From contig HG738138.1 in NCBI GenBank assembly GCA_000499405.2, positions 11,034,888 through 11,098,887 of the forward strand: a stretch of DNA of 64,000 nucleotides, read 5' to 3'. How positions within the stretch are numbered: position 1 is the first letter of the stretch; every line of letters starts with the position of its first letter. Source of the DNA: Onchocerca volvulus. Taxonomy: Eukaryota; Nematoda; Chromadorea; Rhabditida; Onchocercidae. Both the position numbers and the translations under genes were made by a program. Below the pieces are notes generated by a model that searched no databases, was not told where the DNA came from, and saw only the letters and a list, made by a program, of their open reading frames with translations. This document shows, in pieces, positions 1 through 12,165 of the stretch.

Positions 1-517
1 AATTTTTTGGCTATTAATATATTTTTCAGTTCTTATTAGAATTTTCTTTTTTTTTATATTTTACTACTTTATACTAATAAACATCTTTTTTTGCATACTT
101 CAGAAACTTTTTTCCTCCTTTCTTTTTTATTCATTTCCTCTTTTCCTATACATATATTTACATAATTGCTTTTTCTCTTTTTTTTCCTAAATTCTTCTAC
201 AAAATTAAAAAGAAGAAAGTTTCAAAATTTTTTTCCGAATACTTCAAACCAAATTGATCGAACAAAAACATTCCTTATGTCTTTTTGTTAAAATGATAGA
301 GTGAATATAAGATTACAATAATGTAAAAAATATGCTAGAAATTTGTTTTTATGAAAATAAAAGAAAAAATTTTTTAAAGGAATCATTAAATGGAAATATT
401 TGGAAATAAAAGTAAATAAATGAAGTACATTTATTTATATTTCCAGAAAAAAAAAAAAGAAAAAATTAAAGATGCAATGAAGTTGAGTATTGTCAACTTG
501 GCTAAGAGATTAATTAC

Positions 518-683
518 CTTCCACAGTACTTCCTTGTTGTCAACCATTCCGGAATAGATTTAATCGTCGTAAGTGTATCTTTAAACTTCCAATAACAGTT
601 TAATGGACTACCATCTATCAAATCTTCATTGATATTTTGATTTTTGATCCTCTTGAAATTAAACGAGGTTAAATTATCCTTCA
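518..683 (-). CDS. candidate internal exon, unknown protein
   Basis: On the minus strand there is an open stretch of 54 codons between an AG acceptor (just above 683) and a GT donor reading GGAAG|gtaatta (below 518). It enters with two bases of a split codon and leaves in phase 2. The translation is mixed and protein-like, with segments such as NINEDLIDGSPLNCYWKFKD and SIPEWLTTRKYCG. I do not recognise a family and found no convincing partner exon on either side. The acceptor lacks a good pyrimidine tract. It could be an exon of a gene leaving the window on the left, a pseudogene fragment, or chance. Confidence 0.25.
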
Positions 684-3365
684 CTGTTAATTACTGTATT
701 CTATTTTATTTTTAATTAACTAAATTATTATGCTTTTTATTTTTTAAGTGATAATTTCACGTCTTTAAAAATGAATTACCTATTCATTGAATAAGAGCTT
801 ACTTTGAAGTGATACGAATGAGAAAAGAAAAGCAAATCGGAAAAAATATGTTAGATTTTTTCAATAGTTCTTAGCTTATGGATTGAAATTGAAATTTAAG
901 AAAATATTTTGTGCTCAAAATCGAAATAAAAAAAAAAAGAAAACTTGATATAAAATTTCATCATAGAATTTTAGAACTTTGATATAAAATTTCGAAAATT
1001 TTGATATGAAAATTTGAAATTTCAAATTTTATATCAAAATTTTTCTGGTATGAAAGGATGCTATTGATCAAAAGCGTTTAACGTTAACTTATTCGAGAAT
1101 TCATCTTTCTTGGATGTTGCAGAGTTTTTTTCAATAGTTTGGAAATTTTTGAATAAACTAAAAAGTATGAATAATAGTTTTGAAATATAACTTTCTCACA
1201 CTTTTCCTCATATTAATATTTCAACTATGAATATTGAAATAAAAGTTTCTTCTCATTTTTCAAAAAAAATTTTTTTTTTTCTCGTTGATAGAAATAATAT
1301 TCTATCTTTCATTTGTTTCCTTCATATTTCGCCTTTTTCTTCAATAATTTTTACTCCTTTTAAAATATTTAGCATTATAAATTTTCCACTCAAAAATCTG
1401 ATTCAAAAAAATATTTTTGCGATTTCACTTGAAGAAGAATTGATTTTTCTGTTTACATGCAACAGCTTTGTCGTAGACAATATAGATTGTAGGATATATT
1501 TCGCGAAACATTGACCAAATTATTTTGTAGATTTAGTTTGTTGTTGGTTTTTTTTTTACTCCAAACTTCGAAGTATGATTTAAAAAAACAAAAAATTTAG
1601 ATGTTTTTCGTAGATACATTTTTTTAATGAGCGATAAAAATTGTGAAAATTATTTTAGGTCATTATCAGCGAGAAAATGATGCAAAAGTTTTAGTTTAAA
1701 TTTTAAAAGAATCCTGAAAAAATACTGAAACCACTGAGTGGTTAATGCACAGACATCATCATTAGATTTCATCCACTTCTCGTTTTGTGTAAACCAACTA
1801 GCTTAACATTTTTTCGAAATTCTCAAACCATATCAGTTTTCCAAATAGTAGTGAAAAAAAGTTTTCAACAATTTTCATTCTCAAAATCTTCACTTCAGAA
1901 ATCGTAATCACTGCTGTAAGAATTTTCGAATATAATCTAAATCAATCATAATATTTAGTCCAATTTTTTCTTTTTTTTAATGAAAAGATTGAATTCCATT
2001 ATTGGCCTTTTCATAAAAATTCTCACGTTAGCCTTACTAACTTCCGTTATCACACAAAGAATTTTAAGGTGAAGAAATATTAATATGCCTTTCTTTTTCT
2101 ATGAATAAATAAATAACTTGCTTATCAGTAAATTCTGTACATATCTATAGAAATAATTGGAATGAAATCCCTTTTTTCATAACTGTAAATTGTCAAACCA
2201 TAGTGGCACGTACTTTATAAAGTTTCTTGCACTCCAACTTAAGATCGATGAAAGTAAATTTTTATTAAAATATTGAAGCTGTTTTCGTATGAACTCGTTT
2301 TTTTTTTCAGTTTAATTTTTCTATTTCATATTTTGATACTTCAATTGAAAAAATTTTTCAATTTCAGAAGCGAGAAGTTTTCGTCTTTCATTTTATCAAA
2401 AGTGTTACAAAATTCTCTATTATTTTACTCATCCCTTTTTGTGTTGCAATGAATTTATTTAAAAGTTTGTTGATCATCGTGCATTTCTTAAAGGACAGAA
2501 TCATTTATTATTTCTTAAAATACACCCATCAGGAAATTAAGCATCCGTAAAATAACGAATTTTAAAATGATTAATTGGGACAACTGAGAAATTGTAAAAT
2601 TGTTTGCAAATATTTCTAAGGGAATCAAAAAAAGTGTGAAGGAAGGAGAAAAAAAATTTCATTTCATTTTCAACAAGAAAAAAAAAATTTGTCAAACGAT
2701 CAATCTTTCGTTTTTTTTTTTTTTTGCTAAAATAGAATTTATATCATTTCATGCCATAAATTAAGTACATATGTATTTGTTTCATATATATTTGCCAACT
2801 GGATGAATTCATTCTCGTAAATTAGATTTGAGACGAAAAAAATGACATTCTTCTTATATTTATAGTTAAATAAATGAACCTATAATATGAAATAGAAATT
2901 TAAAATTTTATGAATGATATATAGGATATTTTTTGAATTTAAATTTAATGAAATTCATCAAAAAAAAATCATTCAAATATAGTTTCCAATGACTTCATAA
3001 TTTTTGTCAGTCATCAAGTAATTTAGATTAATTTTTAATTGCACTTTTTTTCTTCTAGTTGTTATAATTCTAATTTGCCTTTTTCGTATACGCATGTGTG
3101 TGTATACATATATTTATGTACGTTATTTTTTGTTCCATAAGATTAATGGATTTCAGTTGCAAACATTTTGAGAAAAAGAAAAATTGGCCGGTGGATGACA
3201 AACTTCTAAAATTAGAAAAAAAAAGAATAAAATTAACATTAATCATTGAAATTTCATCATGTAGATACATACAATAAATATTTAAAAAAAAAATGAATTA
3301 ATGATCGGATAATTCTCGAAAAATGCTTTATTTTATTAAACTTGGGTTTCAAATTAGTAATGCTA
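684..3365. other. AT-rich non-coding stretch
   Basis: There are A/T homopolymers and short direct repeats of the TATAAAATTTC type around 950-1040. The longest open frame (1227-1514, +) is a run of Phe/Ile/Leu codons in T-rich DNA with no splice or composition support. I see no gene here. Confidence 0.5.
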
Positions 3366-4668
3366 TTAAACACGAACTTTAGTTAATCTCTCTTCCAATT
3401 TCTTAATCCAGTTTTCAAACTTCTATTTGATATGATGACGAATTTTTACTACGCCATAAAGTATCACTTCTCATAGTAAGGCTTCAAATTACTCTTGAAC
3501 TTTCTGAGGTAATGATGAAAAAATAAAAAATACTTATATATAACACTACTTTTGAACTATTTTATTTTTGTCTGGAACCAAATCACCCTTTGAATCGATT
3601 AAATGCCGACTATTTAATTTATCATTTCTGCCAGAAACTTTTCTTTTTTTTTTTTTTTTTAAGTTTAAATCAGAAATTACTGCTCATAATTTTTATCGAT
3701 GAATATAGAATATACTGCGATCTCAGTAGACTGAAAATTATTTCAAAAATAAATCTATTTCCCATTAACAGAAGGAAGAGAGAATTAACATCTGGAGCTA
3801 TGTTTGATAGGCGTTGAGTCCCTGTCATACTTTCGAGAGAAATTAACTTTGCAAATGATAGCAAAATAGTTCACATGAATTTTTGTAAAATTTCTAGAAG
3901 TAATCGATTGAACTTCTTAATTATTTTATGATTATTAATTTTTTTGGCATAAAATTAGATCCCATCGCAGAGTTTTATTAGTAGAGGACTGGAATGAATA
4001 TTTTAGAGAAGTGAACATCCTACGGGAAATTAATGTTTGGCTAAATCTGACATGCATAAAAATTTGCGTGTATCAAATATTTGGATAACTCCGGTTTTCC
4101 ATTATACTAGATCGAATGTTTACATTTTTTTTTTATTTAATATTATATAATTATGATAGAGCAACAAATACTTATCAGAAATCAATAACTTATTTGGCAA
4201 TACTTTGAAAATCGAATGATTTTATTAACAATCTTGCTGCTAATAAAACTATTCGATGGAATCGAATTTTATATAAAAATAAATAAACAAATCAGGAAAC
4301 TTCCAAAAAATATTTGAAAGTTCGAAAAACTCATAGAATTCAATAATTAAATTTTCAGCAAACTATAATTTGATTGTAAACTTGCAATTATTCCAGTAAT
4401 TAAATTGCTGCTTATCAACTGCAAAGGAAAACAATAAAATCATAAAAAATTGCTCGAATTTTGAGCAGATATGAACAGTTGTAAGTTATCGCTCTTTTTT
4501 TTTAGATTGTTTACGAAATTTTTTTTTTTTTTTAGTTAGATTGTTCAAAAAAATTTATTGTTTTGTCAGATTATCACGAGATAATTGAAATAATACATCT
4601 TTCCTAATCATTCACAGTTGACGTACTTTAGAAATGACATCATAATATTCGATTAGGAAGATATTCAT
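3366..4668 (-). CDS. candidate small three-exon gene, unknown
   Basis: Three short minus-strand blocks join in phase 0. Exon 1 (4668-4627) starts at an ATG with an in-frame TGA just upstream and ends TCTAAA|gtacgt, reading MNIFLIEYYDVISK. Exon 2 (3846-3790) follows a CAAAG acceptor and ends CCAGAT|gttaat, reading LISLESMTGTQRLSNIAPD. Exon 3 (3422-3366) follows AAATAG and reads KFENWIKKLEERLTKVRV, then stop. An AATAAA on the same strand (TTTATT at 3327-3332) lies about 35 bases past the stop. The product would be 51 residues with a helical, Lys/Glu-rich end. No family is recognised. The acceptors are weak and the exons short, so this could be chance; the last exon with its poly(A) signal is the best part. 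Confidence 0.22.
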
Positions 4669-5316
4669 CCATTCGTCGTTTTCATTTCATTCAAAAAGTA
4701 CTTTATGCATTTACTACTATATGTATATAAATCTTCTTTTATTTACTTTTCTTCAGAAAAAAAAAATCGTTCAATTTACTTCCTTTTTATATAAAAAAAC
4801 TTCCTGATCTTATCATCATTATATCAGCTTTTTTTCCCACTGAAGATATCAACTTGATATTTACGCTGAAATCTATTTCGCCTTTCCTTGATAAACAAAC
4901 TTTTACTTTAGAATAATCTAGATATCAGAAGTTTTATTTAAGAAAGTATTGTTTTGTTACTTCCTTCTCCTAAAAAAAAAAAAAAGAAAAGAAAAGAAAA
5001 AAGAAAAAATGCAAAAGCTATCGGAATTTCATGTGAAAATTTTTTTTTTTTTTTTTTTTGAATTGTTAAATTTAAGCAATGTTATTATTAAAATTCTTTT
5101 CGCCTGTGGTATTTATTCGAATGGGGATATAGTTAACTTTCGTATCTAATTTTCAATATTTGCTTTAGAACTGTCCATGATAATTATATCCAATTATATT
5201 GGAAGATCTCGATTTGATCCATCTTGAGTCATCGATTGATTCCAGATAGAATGGCTAAGCAAACTGTTGAAGATTCTTTACTAACGCTGTAACTTCATTT
5301 TGCTGAGTAAATAAGG

Positions 5317-6969
5317 ATGGGGCCTAATTCGACGGAATATTGGGTTGCATTGCTATATTCTATATTGGCTCTAATAGCCTTATTAGGTAATCTTTGGGTA
5401 ATATCTACGGTACTAAATCAAGTGCATAACAAATTTCGATTGAATATGAACCATAAGCAACATAGGAAAAGAACAATGCAAAATTCAGTAACTGTTTATT
5501 TATTAGCATTATCAGTGGTTGATCTGATATCTGTATTACCGGTACCATTCCTTGTAATCGATATTTTCTATAATGAATGGCCTTTTGGTATTATTCTATG
5601 CAAGTTAATGTTTCTCTGCGAGGGTGCCAATAAATCATTATCACCGTTACTGTTAACAGCATTAAGTATTGACCGATGTATCGCGGTCCGTTTACCGATG
5701 CTCGTATCATTGAGGCAAGCTAGATTCGCATCATTTGTCCTATTTCTATGCTTCGTTTTTTCATCATTTTTCATCGTTCCTATTCTGTATATTAGTGAGG
5801 TAAACGATATGCTTGATAGCAATCAGAAGATTCATTCGAAGTGTACCGTCGAGATGTCACACACATTTGATGCGCTGCAGCTATTGTTCTGCTACGTGAC
5901 ACCGTTATTCCTGATCTGTTCCGTTTACATTGTTATCCTTCATCGGGTTTATCATCATACTCATAAAAATTTAGCATCACTTGCGATCACTAATGCTAAC
6001 AATTCGCATAGCAATATTTCACTAAGTCATATTCTGAAATCCTCTGCTTCAGTGGTTACATTTTACTTCATCTGTTGGACACCGTACTGGTCCATCCGAT
6101 TCTTCAGCATGTTTCAAGGTTTGTTTAAGAAATCTCGAAGATTATACTATCATATAATGCAATATCATCCCTCGATATATATGTCACTATAATTTTTTAT
6201 CAATCTCCTTATCTGTCCCTACAAATACTTTTTATTCAGCCATTAGTTAGTTTATTGAGTCACTGAAACTACAATTTTTTTTGCAGTTAATTATAAATGA
6301 TCACAGAATAGTTATTGTAAGTACTTTTAGTAATGGCCGTATCATCGCACAAATTTTATAAAAGATCATAATGACCGTTTTTTGGCTTTTTTTGTTAGCG
6401 GTAAAATTCACTCACATTGATACATATTAACTTTAGGATTCTTTTTTTTTTTCTTTTTTTTCTACTAAATTTAAATAGTTCGAACGTTGCATTCTAAAGT
6501 TCGAGAAACTAAAAAAGCAGAAAGAGACGAAAAAAAAATTACTCTTTTCAAATTCCTTGCGAAACGATGAATTTACTTCTCGAGAATGTCTACAATTGCA
6601 GATAGCACAGAAATAATGGAAAATATTAGCATGTCGAAGCATAATTTGCCAACAGACAATCATACATTATTGATCGCAACAAAAGATTCGAGAATGATGA
6701 TAGCTTATCCAGAATTATTGGATAATGATGAAAATAATCCAACTGATGTGTTAATGAATTCACAGCAAGTTATTCTTATGTATTTGGTTCATGCGTTACC
6801 GTATGCACAAAGCGCATTTAATTGGCTTTTTTACTCATTCCTGAATCATAATTTGCGTCATTCTTCCACGTATGGATCATCGATATTCCCGCGATTATTT
6901 TGCAATAATTTTTGTTCAATGACACGCCGAAGTAGTCATTTATGCGAGCATAATATACCAATTCTTTAA
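5317..6969 (+). CDS. rhodopsin-class peptide GPCR, two exons
   Basis: A seven-transmembrane receptor that should sit in the plasma membrane and signal through a G protein. Exon 1 is 5317-6118 (CAAG|gtttgt) and exon 2 is 6602-6969 (TTGCAG acceptor), joined in phase 1 to give 389 residues. Visible landmarks: N-glycosylation site NST at 4-6; TM1 with GN at 24-25; TM2 LALSVVDL with Asp69; Cys95 after the WPFG motif, paired with a Cys in SKCTVEM; DRC at 119-121 in place of DRY; FICWTPYW in TM6; NWLFY at 341-345 in place of NPxxY. TM2, TM3 and TM6 resemble somatostatin/allatostatin-C/opioid-type or other neuropeptide receptors; the exact subfamily is inference. An in-frame TAA at 5308 supports the start. 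The loop between TM6 and TM7 is unusually long, about 55 residues, and begins at the exon junction. No chance ORF would show these motifs in order. Confidence 0.9.
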
Positions 6970-8266
6970 GCAATATGAACATTTATCAATTTATATCAGT
7001 TGTATTATGATTATGCCATGAAAATTATAGATATGAAAGTACCAATTCATCGAGATTTCAGTTTGACCTGTTTTTTCCTTTCGGACTTTTTGCTGATGAC
7101 GAATGAATTTTCTCAACGATGGATAGTTAATATCAAAATTTCTATTACATTACCTATAACTTTTTTTATTGGATGAATTTATTCTAATAACTGTTTTTCG
7201 ACTTTGCTAAGATGTTTTTAATTTAATCGAGATTTAATTGAGAAATTTCACAGAAGATAAAAATTAATATAAATCTTTTTTTATTTTCATTTTTTTCTAG
7301 ATTCTTATCACCTTGTTTTGCGTTCTGAATGAATTCTTAAAAGTAGAACTATTAAATGATAATTCTAGAAAGAATGATACATAACTGAGACTTGAATAGC
7401 ATTGGTTTATCTTATTGCACTTATTTTTATGAAAAAATTGGGAAATCTTATCAAATGATAATAAACTATCATCCGGTTAATAACATATTGTAAAAACAAT
7501 TTTGCTGTTTCGCCAAATTTCGCCGATGAAGATAAAATATCTTAATCGCAATATTTTTTTTCGGAATTTTGGATTAAATTTTAGGATTTAAAATGTAAAA
7601 TTGAAATTGTTAAAAAAAATCTTTGCAAAAAACGTTTTTGATAAAACTATTAATCCTTGTCAGATTTTGATATTTCACCAGATTTCATTAATAAAGATGA
7701 AATATTTTAATAAAATTTACGTAATTTTTTTCTCTCAATATTCAAATGAATTAAATGTAATTGCTGTTGGTTTTTTTAATCAAATAAAATTCTTTTTTCA
7801 ATTGAAGCAAACATAGTGCGTCGCATTGTATACCTAATTGAATATTTAAGATACCTAATTAAGAAGTTGCCTTTCTTCCCGTTTTAAATTTCGAATTTAA
7901 TTCAATTTTAAAATTGAAAAATGTCATTTGTTCGAGCTGTTCATTTCCATCCTAAATTATTCTTTTCAACTAATTTTGAGTCTTTTGCCACTTTTTCGTT
8001 CTTCTCTTTCTTTACTTTTAAACATTTTTCACTTATACTTCTGCAAATTTTCATTTACATACAAAATAATTATTTAATAATAATGAACTTTCTAACAAAA
8101 TCGCATGAAACAAAGAAGCTGATTCGACTAAAATTTCATCTTTTATGCATGCTTATTTTTCTAGTATTTTAAAATTTTTTTCGTTTTATTTTTCAAACAA
8201 TTACTTCTCTTCTCTTTTCTTCTTATACCGATATGATCAATTGATAATGAAATGATAGTAATTTAG
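6970..8266. other. GPCR to glycogen synthase spacer
   Basis: AT-rich DNA. I searched it for N-terminal glycogen synthase exons and saw none. The open frames at 7601-7816 and 7921-8172 translate to Phe/Ile/Lys-rich strings without splice or family support. It probably holds the GPCR 3' UTR and intron or intergenic DNA. Confidence 0.5.
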
Positions 8267-10564
8267 ACATCAACTGATCCAAACTGTAAAGATATCACCG
8301 TGGTCGCATTTATTATTTATCCCGCTGCAGCAAATTCTTTCAATGTGGAATCGTTAAAAGGTCAAGCGGTATGTAAACAATTACAGAATACGGTATCAAG
8401 AATAAAGGAAAATTTGGCATCGAGAATGTTCGAAGCTTGCTTGAAGTTTGTTTCAATGTTTAAAATTTCAAATAGTTGATGATAAGGATAAGGGTATATT
8501 GATTTTTTCGTTATTCAATGGGAATATTTGTATCCGATCTTAGAGTAATTATATAATTTTAATATCTGGAAAGAAAAATCTTATATAAGATTACAAACAT
8601 ATTTCATTGCGGTCATTTTTAAGAGTTGAAAATTCTGTTTGTTTGATTTTTGTGAAAAGTTAGAAAATTTTCTCAATAATTCAAAAATTCGAATCCTAGG
8701 TTAGAAATTGAAGTTTACTAAATGATATTAGAATACTAGAATTATTTGAATATTCATTGAGTAAGTTTACATTGATTTTTTTGAAAAAAAAACTATAATA
8801 CCAATCGTCCATGTGTTGCTTAGATCATTTTTTAATTAATTTTTGACTATTCATTAAATTATTTTGGTTGGACAAAAAATAATTGCTTTATGAAGTGGAA
8901 AATTGAACATCCATGGGTTCATTCATATTTTGAAAATATGTATAAATTAAAAAATGGAAATATTTAGAGGTCGCATACCGGAAATGGAGGATTTGCTACT
9001 TCCGGATGAACGTATTCAATTAAAACGTTGCATATTGAGTGCAAAGGTAATCTTATATAATAATTGGCAAGCCATAAACAATAATAAACAGTGATTATAA
9101 ACATTTTTTTTTCTTTTCTTTTTTGAGAGAGAGCTTTTTGAATCGAGAATTTATGATTTATTCAAAATTCCTTCCAAATTCAATATTAAATTCTGAAAAG
9201 CTTACTAATTATTCATTTAATTATTTATTTAAGCGTGATAATTTGCCTCCAATATGTACGCATAATATGATTGATGATGCCTGTGATCCCGTTTTAAATG
9301 CCTTCCGACGCACTCAACTTATTAATCAACCATTTGATCGTGTTAAAGTAAGTTGGATTTAATCGATTTTCCGTTTTTATACGTTAATTGCAAAAAAGTC
9401 TGATATTTGATATTTATTATCAATAATATATTGGAGGTAATATTCCATCCGGAATTTCTCTCATCCGTTTCACCTTTAATGAATTTGGATTACGAAGATT
9501 TTGTTCGCGGTTGTCATATGGGTGTTTTTCCAAGTTACTATGAACCATGGGGTTATACACCAGGTTTGGTATTTGTTGATTTTTCTCACTGATCGTGACT
9601 ATTAATTCAAAATTCCTTCCAAATTCAATATTAAATTCTGAAGAATTTATTAATTTCGCTTAATTATTTATTTAAGTCATGATAATTTGCCTCCAACGAT
9701 ACACTGACAAAGTTTTTTTTTTTTTTTTTTTGATTATTCAAAACTGAACTTGTTTTAAATGAACTTTCATACATTAAACAATTTTTTACAGCTGAGTGTA
9801 CGGTAATGGGTGTTCCATCAGTAACAACTAATCTCTCAGGATTTGGGTGTTTCATTCAGGAGCAAGTAGAGGATCCACATGCATTCGGGATTTTCGTTAT
9901 TGATCGTCGATTCAAAGAACCTAATGAATCGATTGATGAACTTGCAAAAACACTTTATGATTTCACGTTAGTTAATATATTATATGATTTTCAATTTATT
10001 TTTCAACGTTTCGACTGTTACTGATTGATTTCATAATTAATTCTAACATTCAATTTTTATTTTAATTATGAAATTAGAAATATTTTTTTTCTTTTTTTTT
10101 TTGCAGACTACTTTCTCGCCGTCAGCGCATTATTATGCGAAATCGAACGGAACGACTTAGCGAACTTATAGATTGGAAAACTCTCGGGACAGTGAGTTCA
10201 TTCATCATTTAATGTCATTCTGAATTTCAAAAATGTCATGTTTCGATTAAATCCAGAATCTGCTTTAAATTAAAATTAATAATAGAAGAAAGGAATGTAT
10301 TTCTTGTTTTGTTTCATCAAAAAATATCATTGTCAATGTTTCGAAAATTTACAGTTTTATCGGGAAGCACGTCGAAGAGCGCTAGAAGTTACACATCCAA
10401 ATTTCAAGCAAGTAATTGAAGAAACTGTGAAGAAAATGTCACGTCCAAATTCCGCACCATCAACACCGACTACAAGTCGATGCGTAACACCGCATGAAAG
10501 CGATGATTCAGATACTTCGGAGCAGGAGGAATTCGAAGCAAAAGCTTGGGCGGAAGCTAACTAG
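8267..10564 (+). CDS. gsy-1: glycogen synthase, C-terminal half
   Basis: Glycogen synthase transfers glucose from UDP-glucose to the non-reducing end of glycogen in the cytosol. Seven exons join cleanly: 8267-8445, 8968-9046, 9234-9347, 9437-9563, 9792-9966, 10107-10191 and 10355-10564, giving 322 residues that align along their length with the animal enzyme from about residue 300 onward. Landmarks are [37 protein letters not shown], the catalytic E-x7-E segment [22 protein letters not shown], and the Arg-rich glucose-6-phosphate sensor [15 protein letters not shown]. The tail [17 protein letters not shown], followed by Ser/Asp/Glu, matches the inhibitory phosphosite region (GSK3/CK2 type). 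No ATG opens the first exon and the N-terminal Rossmann domain is not seen upstream, so the gene is partial as visible. The exon 4 acceptor (TTGGAG) is atypical but the protein match requires it. Confidence 0.93.
9161..9253 (+). repeat. copy 1 of duplicated intron-exon junction
   Basis: The end of glycogen synthase intron 2 plus the first ~20 bases of exon 3 recur at 9606-9698 with a few changes. This copy holds the working acceptor (TATTTAAG, then CGTGATAATTTGCCTCC). Confidence 0.85.
9606..9698 (+). repeat. copy 2 of duplicated junction (decayed)
   Basis: Near-copy of 9161-9253 lying 445 bases downstream inside intron 4. It keeps TTCAAAATTCCTTCCAAATT and GATAATTTGCCTCCAA, but the exon part breaks off within about 20 bases, so it is at most a pseudo-exon. 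Confidence 0.85.
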
Positions 10565-10876
10565 ATAGACTATAACTAGGTAAACTTCTAGAATTCAACT
10601 ATATCATGCAAGTTATATGCTTAAAAATGATTCTGAACTTGGCTTATCAGAATGCTCATTAACTATGTTGTCAGGAAAAAAAAGAAAATTTTATTTCGAA
10701 TTTCTTTGTTTTGTCCTTAGAATTTAATTCCAATTAGATTAGATTTTGATCTATTGACCTGAGTCATGTAGTTTATACAGCTACCCTGCATTCTCCTTTT
10801 TTCTTCATGAATTTATTAATAGATTAGGAGAGAAAATTTAAGAATGTGTGAATTGTTTAGTTTCTAATCGAGCAAA

Positions 10877-10882
10877 AATAAA
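10877..10882 (+). terminator. AATAAA poly(A) signal, glycogen synthase
   Basis: First AATAAA after the glycogen synthase stop, about 310 bases downstream. The intervening 3' UTR is AT-rich with no open frame of note. Confidence 0.5.
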
Positions 10883-12165
10883 ATTTACATTTCTACATAT
10901 TTATCATTGATTTGTAGTCTTTCATCTTTCCTTTTTTTTCCAAAATCTTTATTTTTTCTTTCTAATATGAATTCCTACCTAAGTTTATTTTTCAGTAGAA
11001 GCTTTCCGATAAGTTATTTCAAAAAGAGGAAAAGAATAGAATAGTTTTCTTTTGAAAATAAAACCAAAAATTTCGTTTTTTTTTTTAATGAAAAAAATTG
11101 CTAAAATATTTTGTAATTCAAAGTTAGCTTATATTTTCAATGTTATATTTTTTATGATTTATTCTTCTTGATTATTTAATTCAAAATATAATTTCAAACC
11201 TTTCTTTTCCTTTTTCATGTAGGCTTTCTTAATTAGTTATATCATATTGCGATTTTTTCTTCCATTATTATATTTCATCATCAAATTTAAATTGACATGT
11301 GCCTTTATCAATTAAATCGATTAAAATTATCATCTGCCTTATCTTTTTTACTACCAAGCCTCTGACATTTTGATGCTATCTTTTTTGCAAATATTTCACT
11401 CTTTTTATTAGTAAATTTATTCATTAGCTCAATTTATTTTAAAATTGAAATGAAGAAATGATAAAAGAACTGCTTCAGATTATTCGTGCAGTATTACTTG
11501 TATTATTATACTTTAAAAAAAAAAAGAAATTCTTTTCTTTATTTCCTTTAATACGTCTATATTAAGAAATGTTATGCCTTTATTATGTGTAAATTTTTAT
11601 TCTCCTCGATATTTCAGAGTAAAAATAAAGATAAATTTAGACAGATAGATGGTTTATTCGTCTGTTTTCAAAGATTTTACAAAAATTTAATAACTGAGTT
11701 AATGATTAAGCAAATTATGCAATCAGTATATATTAAATATATTTATGAGTATTGCTATTATCGCTTGGAACAACTGTATTTAAAAGATATGGTTAGTATT
11801 AGTATTTCTATGATATATTATATAATTCTTATCATATGCTGATAAAAACAAGGTTTGTAATAAAAAAAATGGCTTTCATAATATCATATATAAATGAAAA
11901 AAAGAGAAAAAAAGAACATAAATTTTCAGATAAACGATAAAACAAGATTTTGTTGGTTTATTAGAAATTTGCATGCGAGATTTATGAGGTGTTGTGAGCT
12001 ATTTTGTGGACAAAATTGCTTCGAAACTGACACAAATGAAATTTGCATATCGATTTACTGTGAAATATACTTTAATTAAAAAAAAAATTTGGCTGCATTC
12101 TTCCATCATTCTACCAGTTATTGTTGTGTCGTGCGGCCTTATCAACTAAATTCTCTGTAAGCGAT
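10883..12165. other. spacer upstream of the repeat protein gene
   Basis: AT-rich. An open frame at about 11930-12079, preceded by a TTTTCAG acceptor, reads a Cys-containing segment (MRCCELFCGQNCFETD), but nothing links it to another exon. A possible acceptor CTACCAG lies near 12118, so the next gene could have an upstream exon that I cannot identify. Confidence 0.4.

Noticed and set aside
5568..5822. 84-codon minus-strand frame
   Set aside because: Antisense shadow of GPCR exon 1.
7921..8172. Plus frame just before glycogen synthase, tested as an upstream exon
   Set aside because: Its translation shows no glycogen synthase motif and no donor leads into 8267 in frame.
11894..12079. Cys-containing plus-strand frame
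   Set aside because: It follows a possible TTTTCAG acceptor, but the N-terminal part is poly-Lys, the block is as AT-rich as the flanks, and no partner exon or poly(A) signal is seen.
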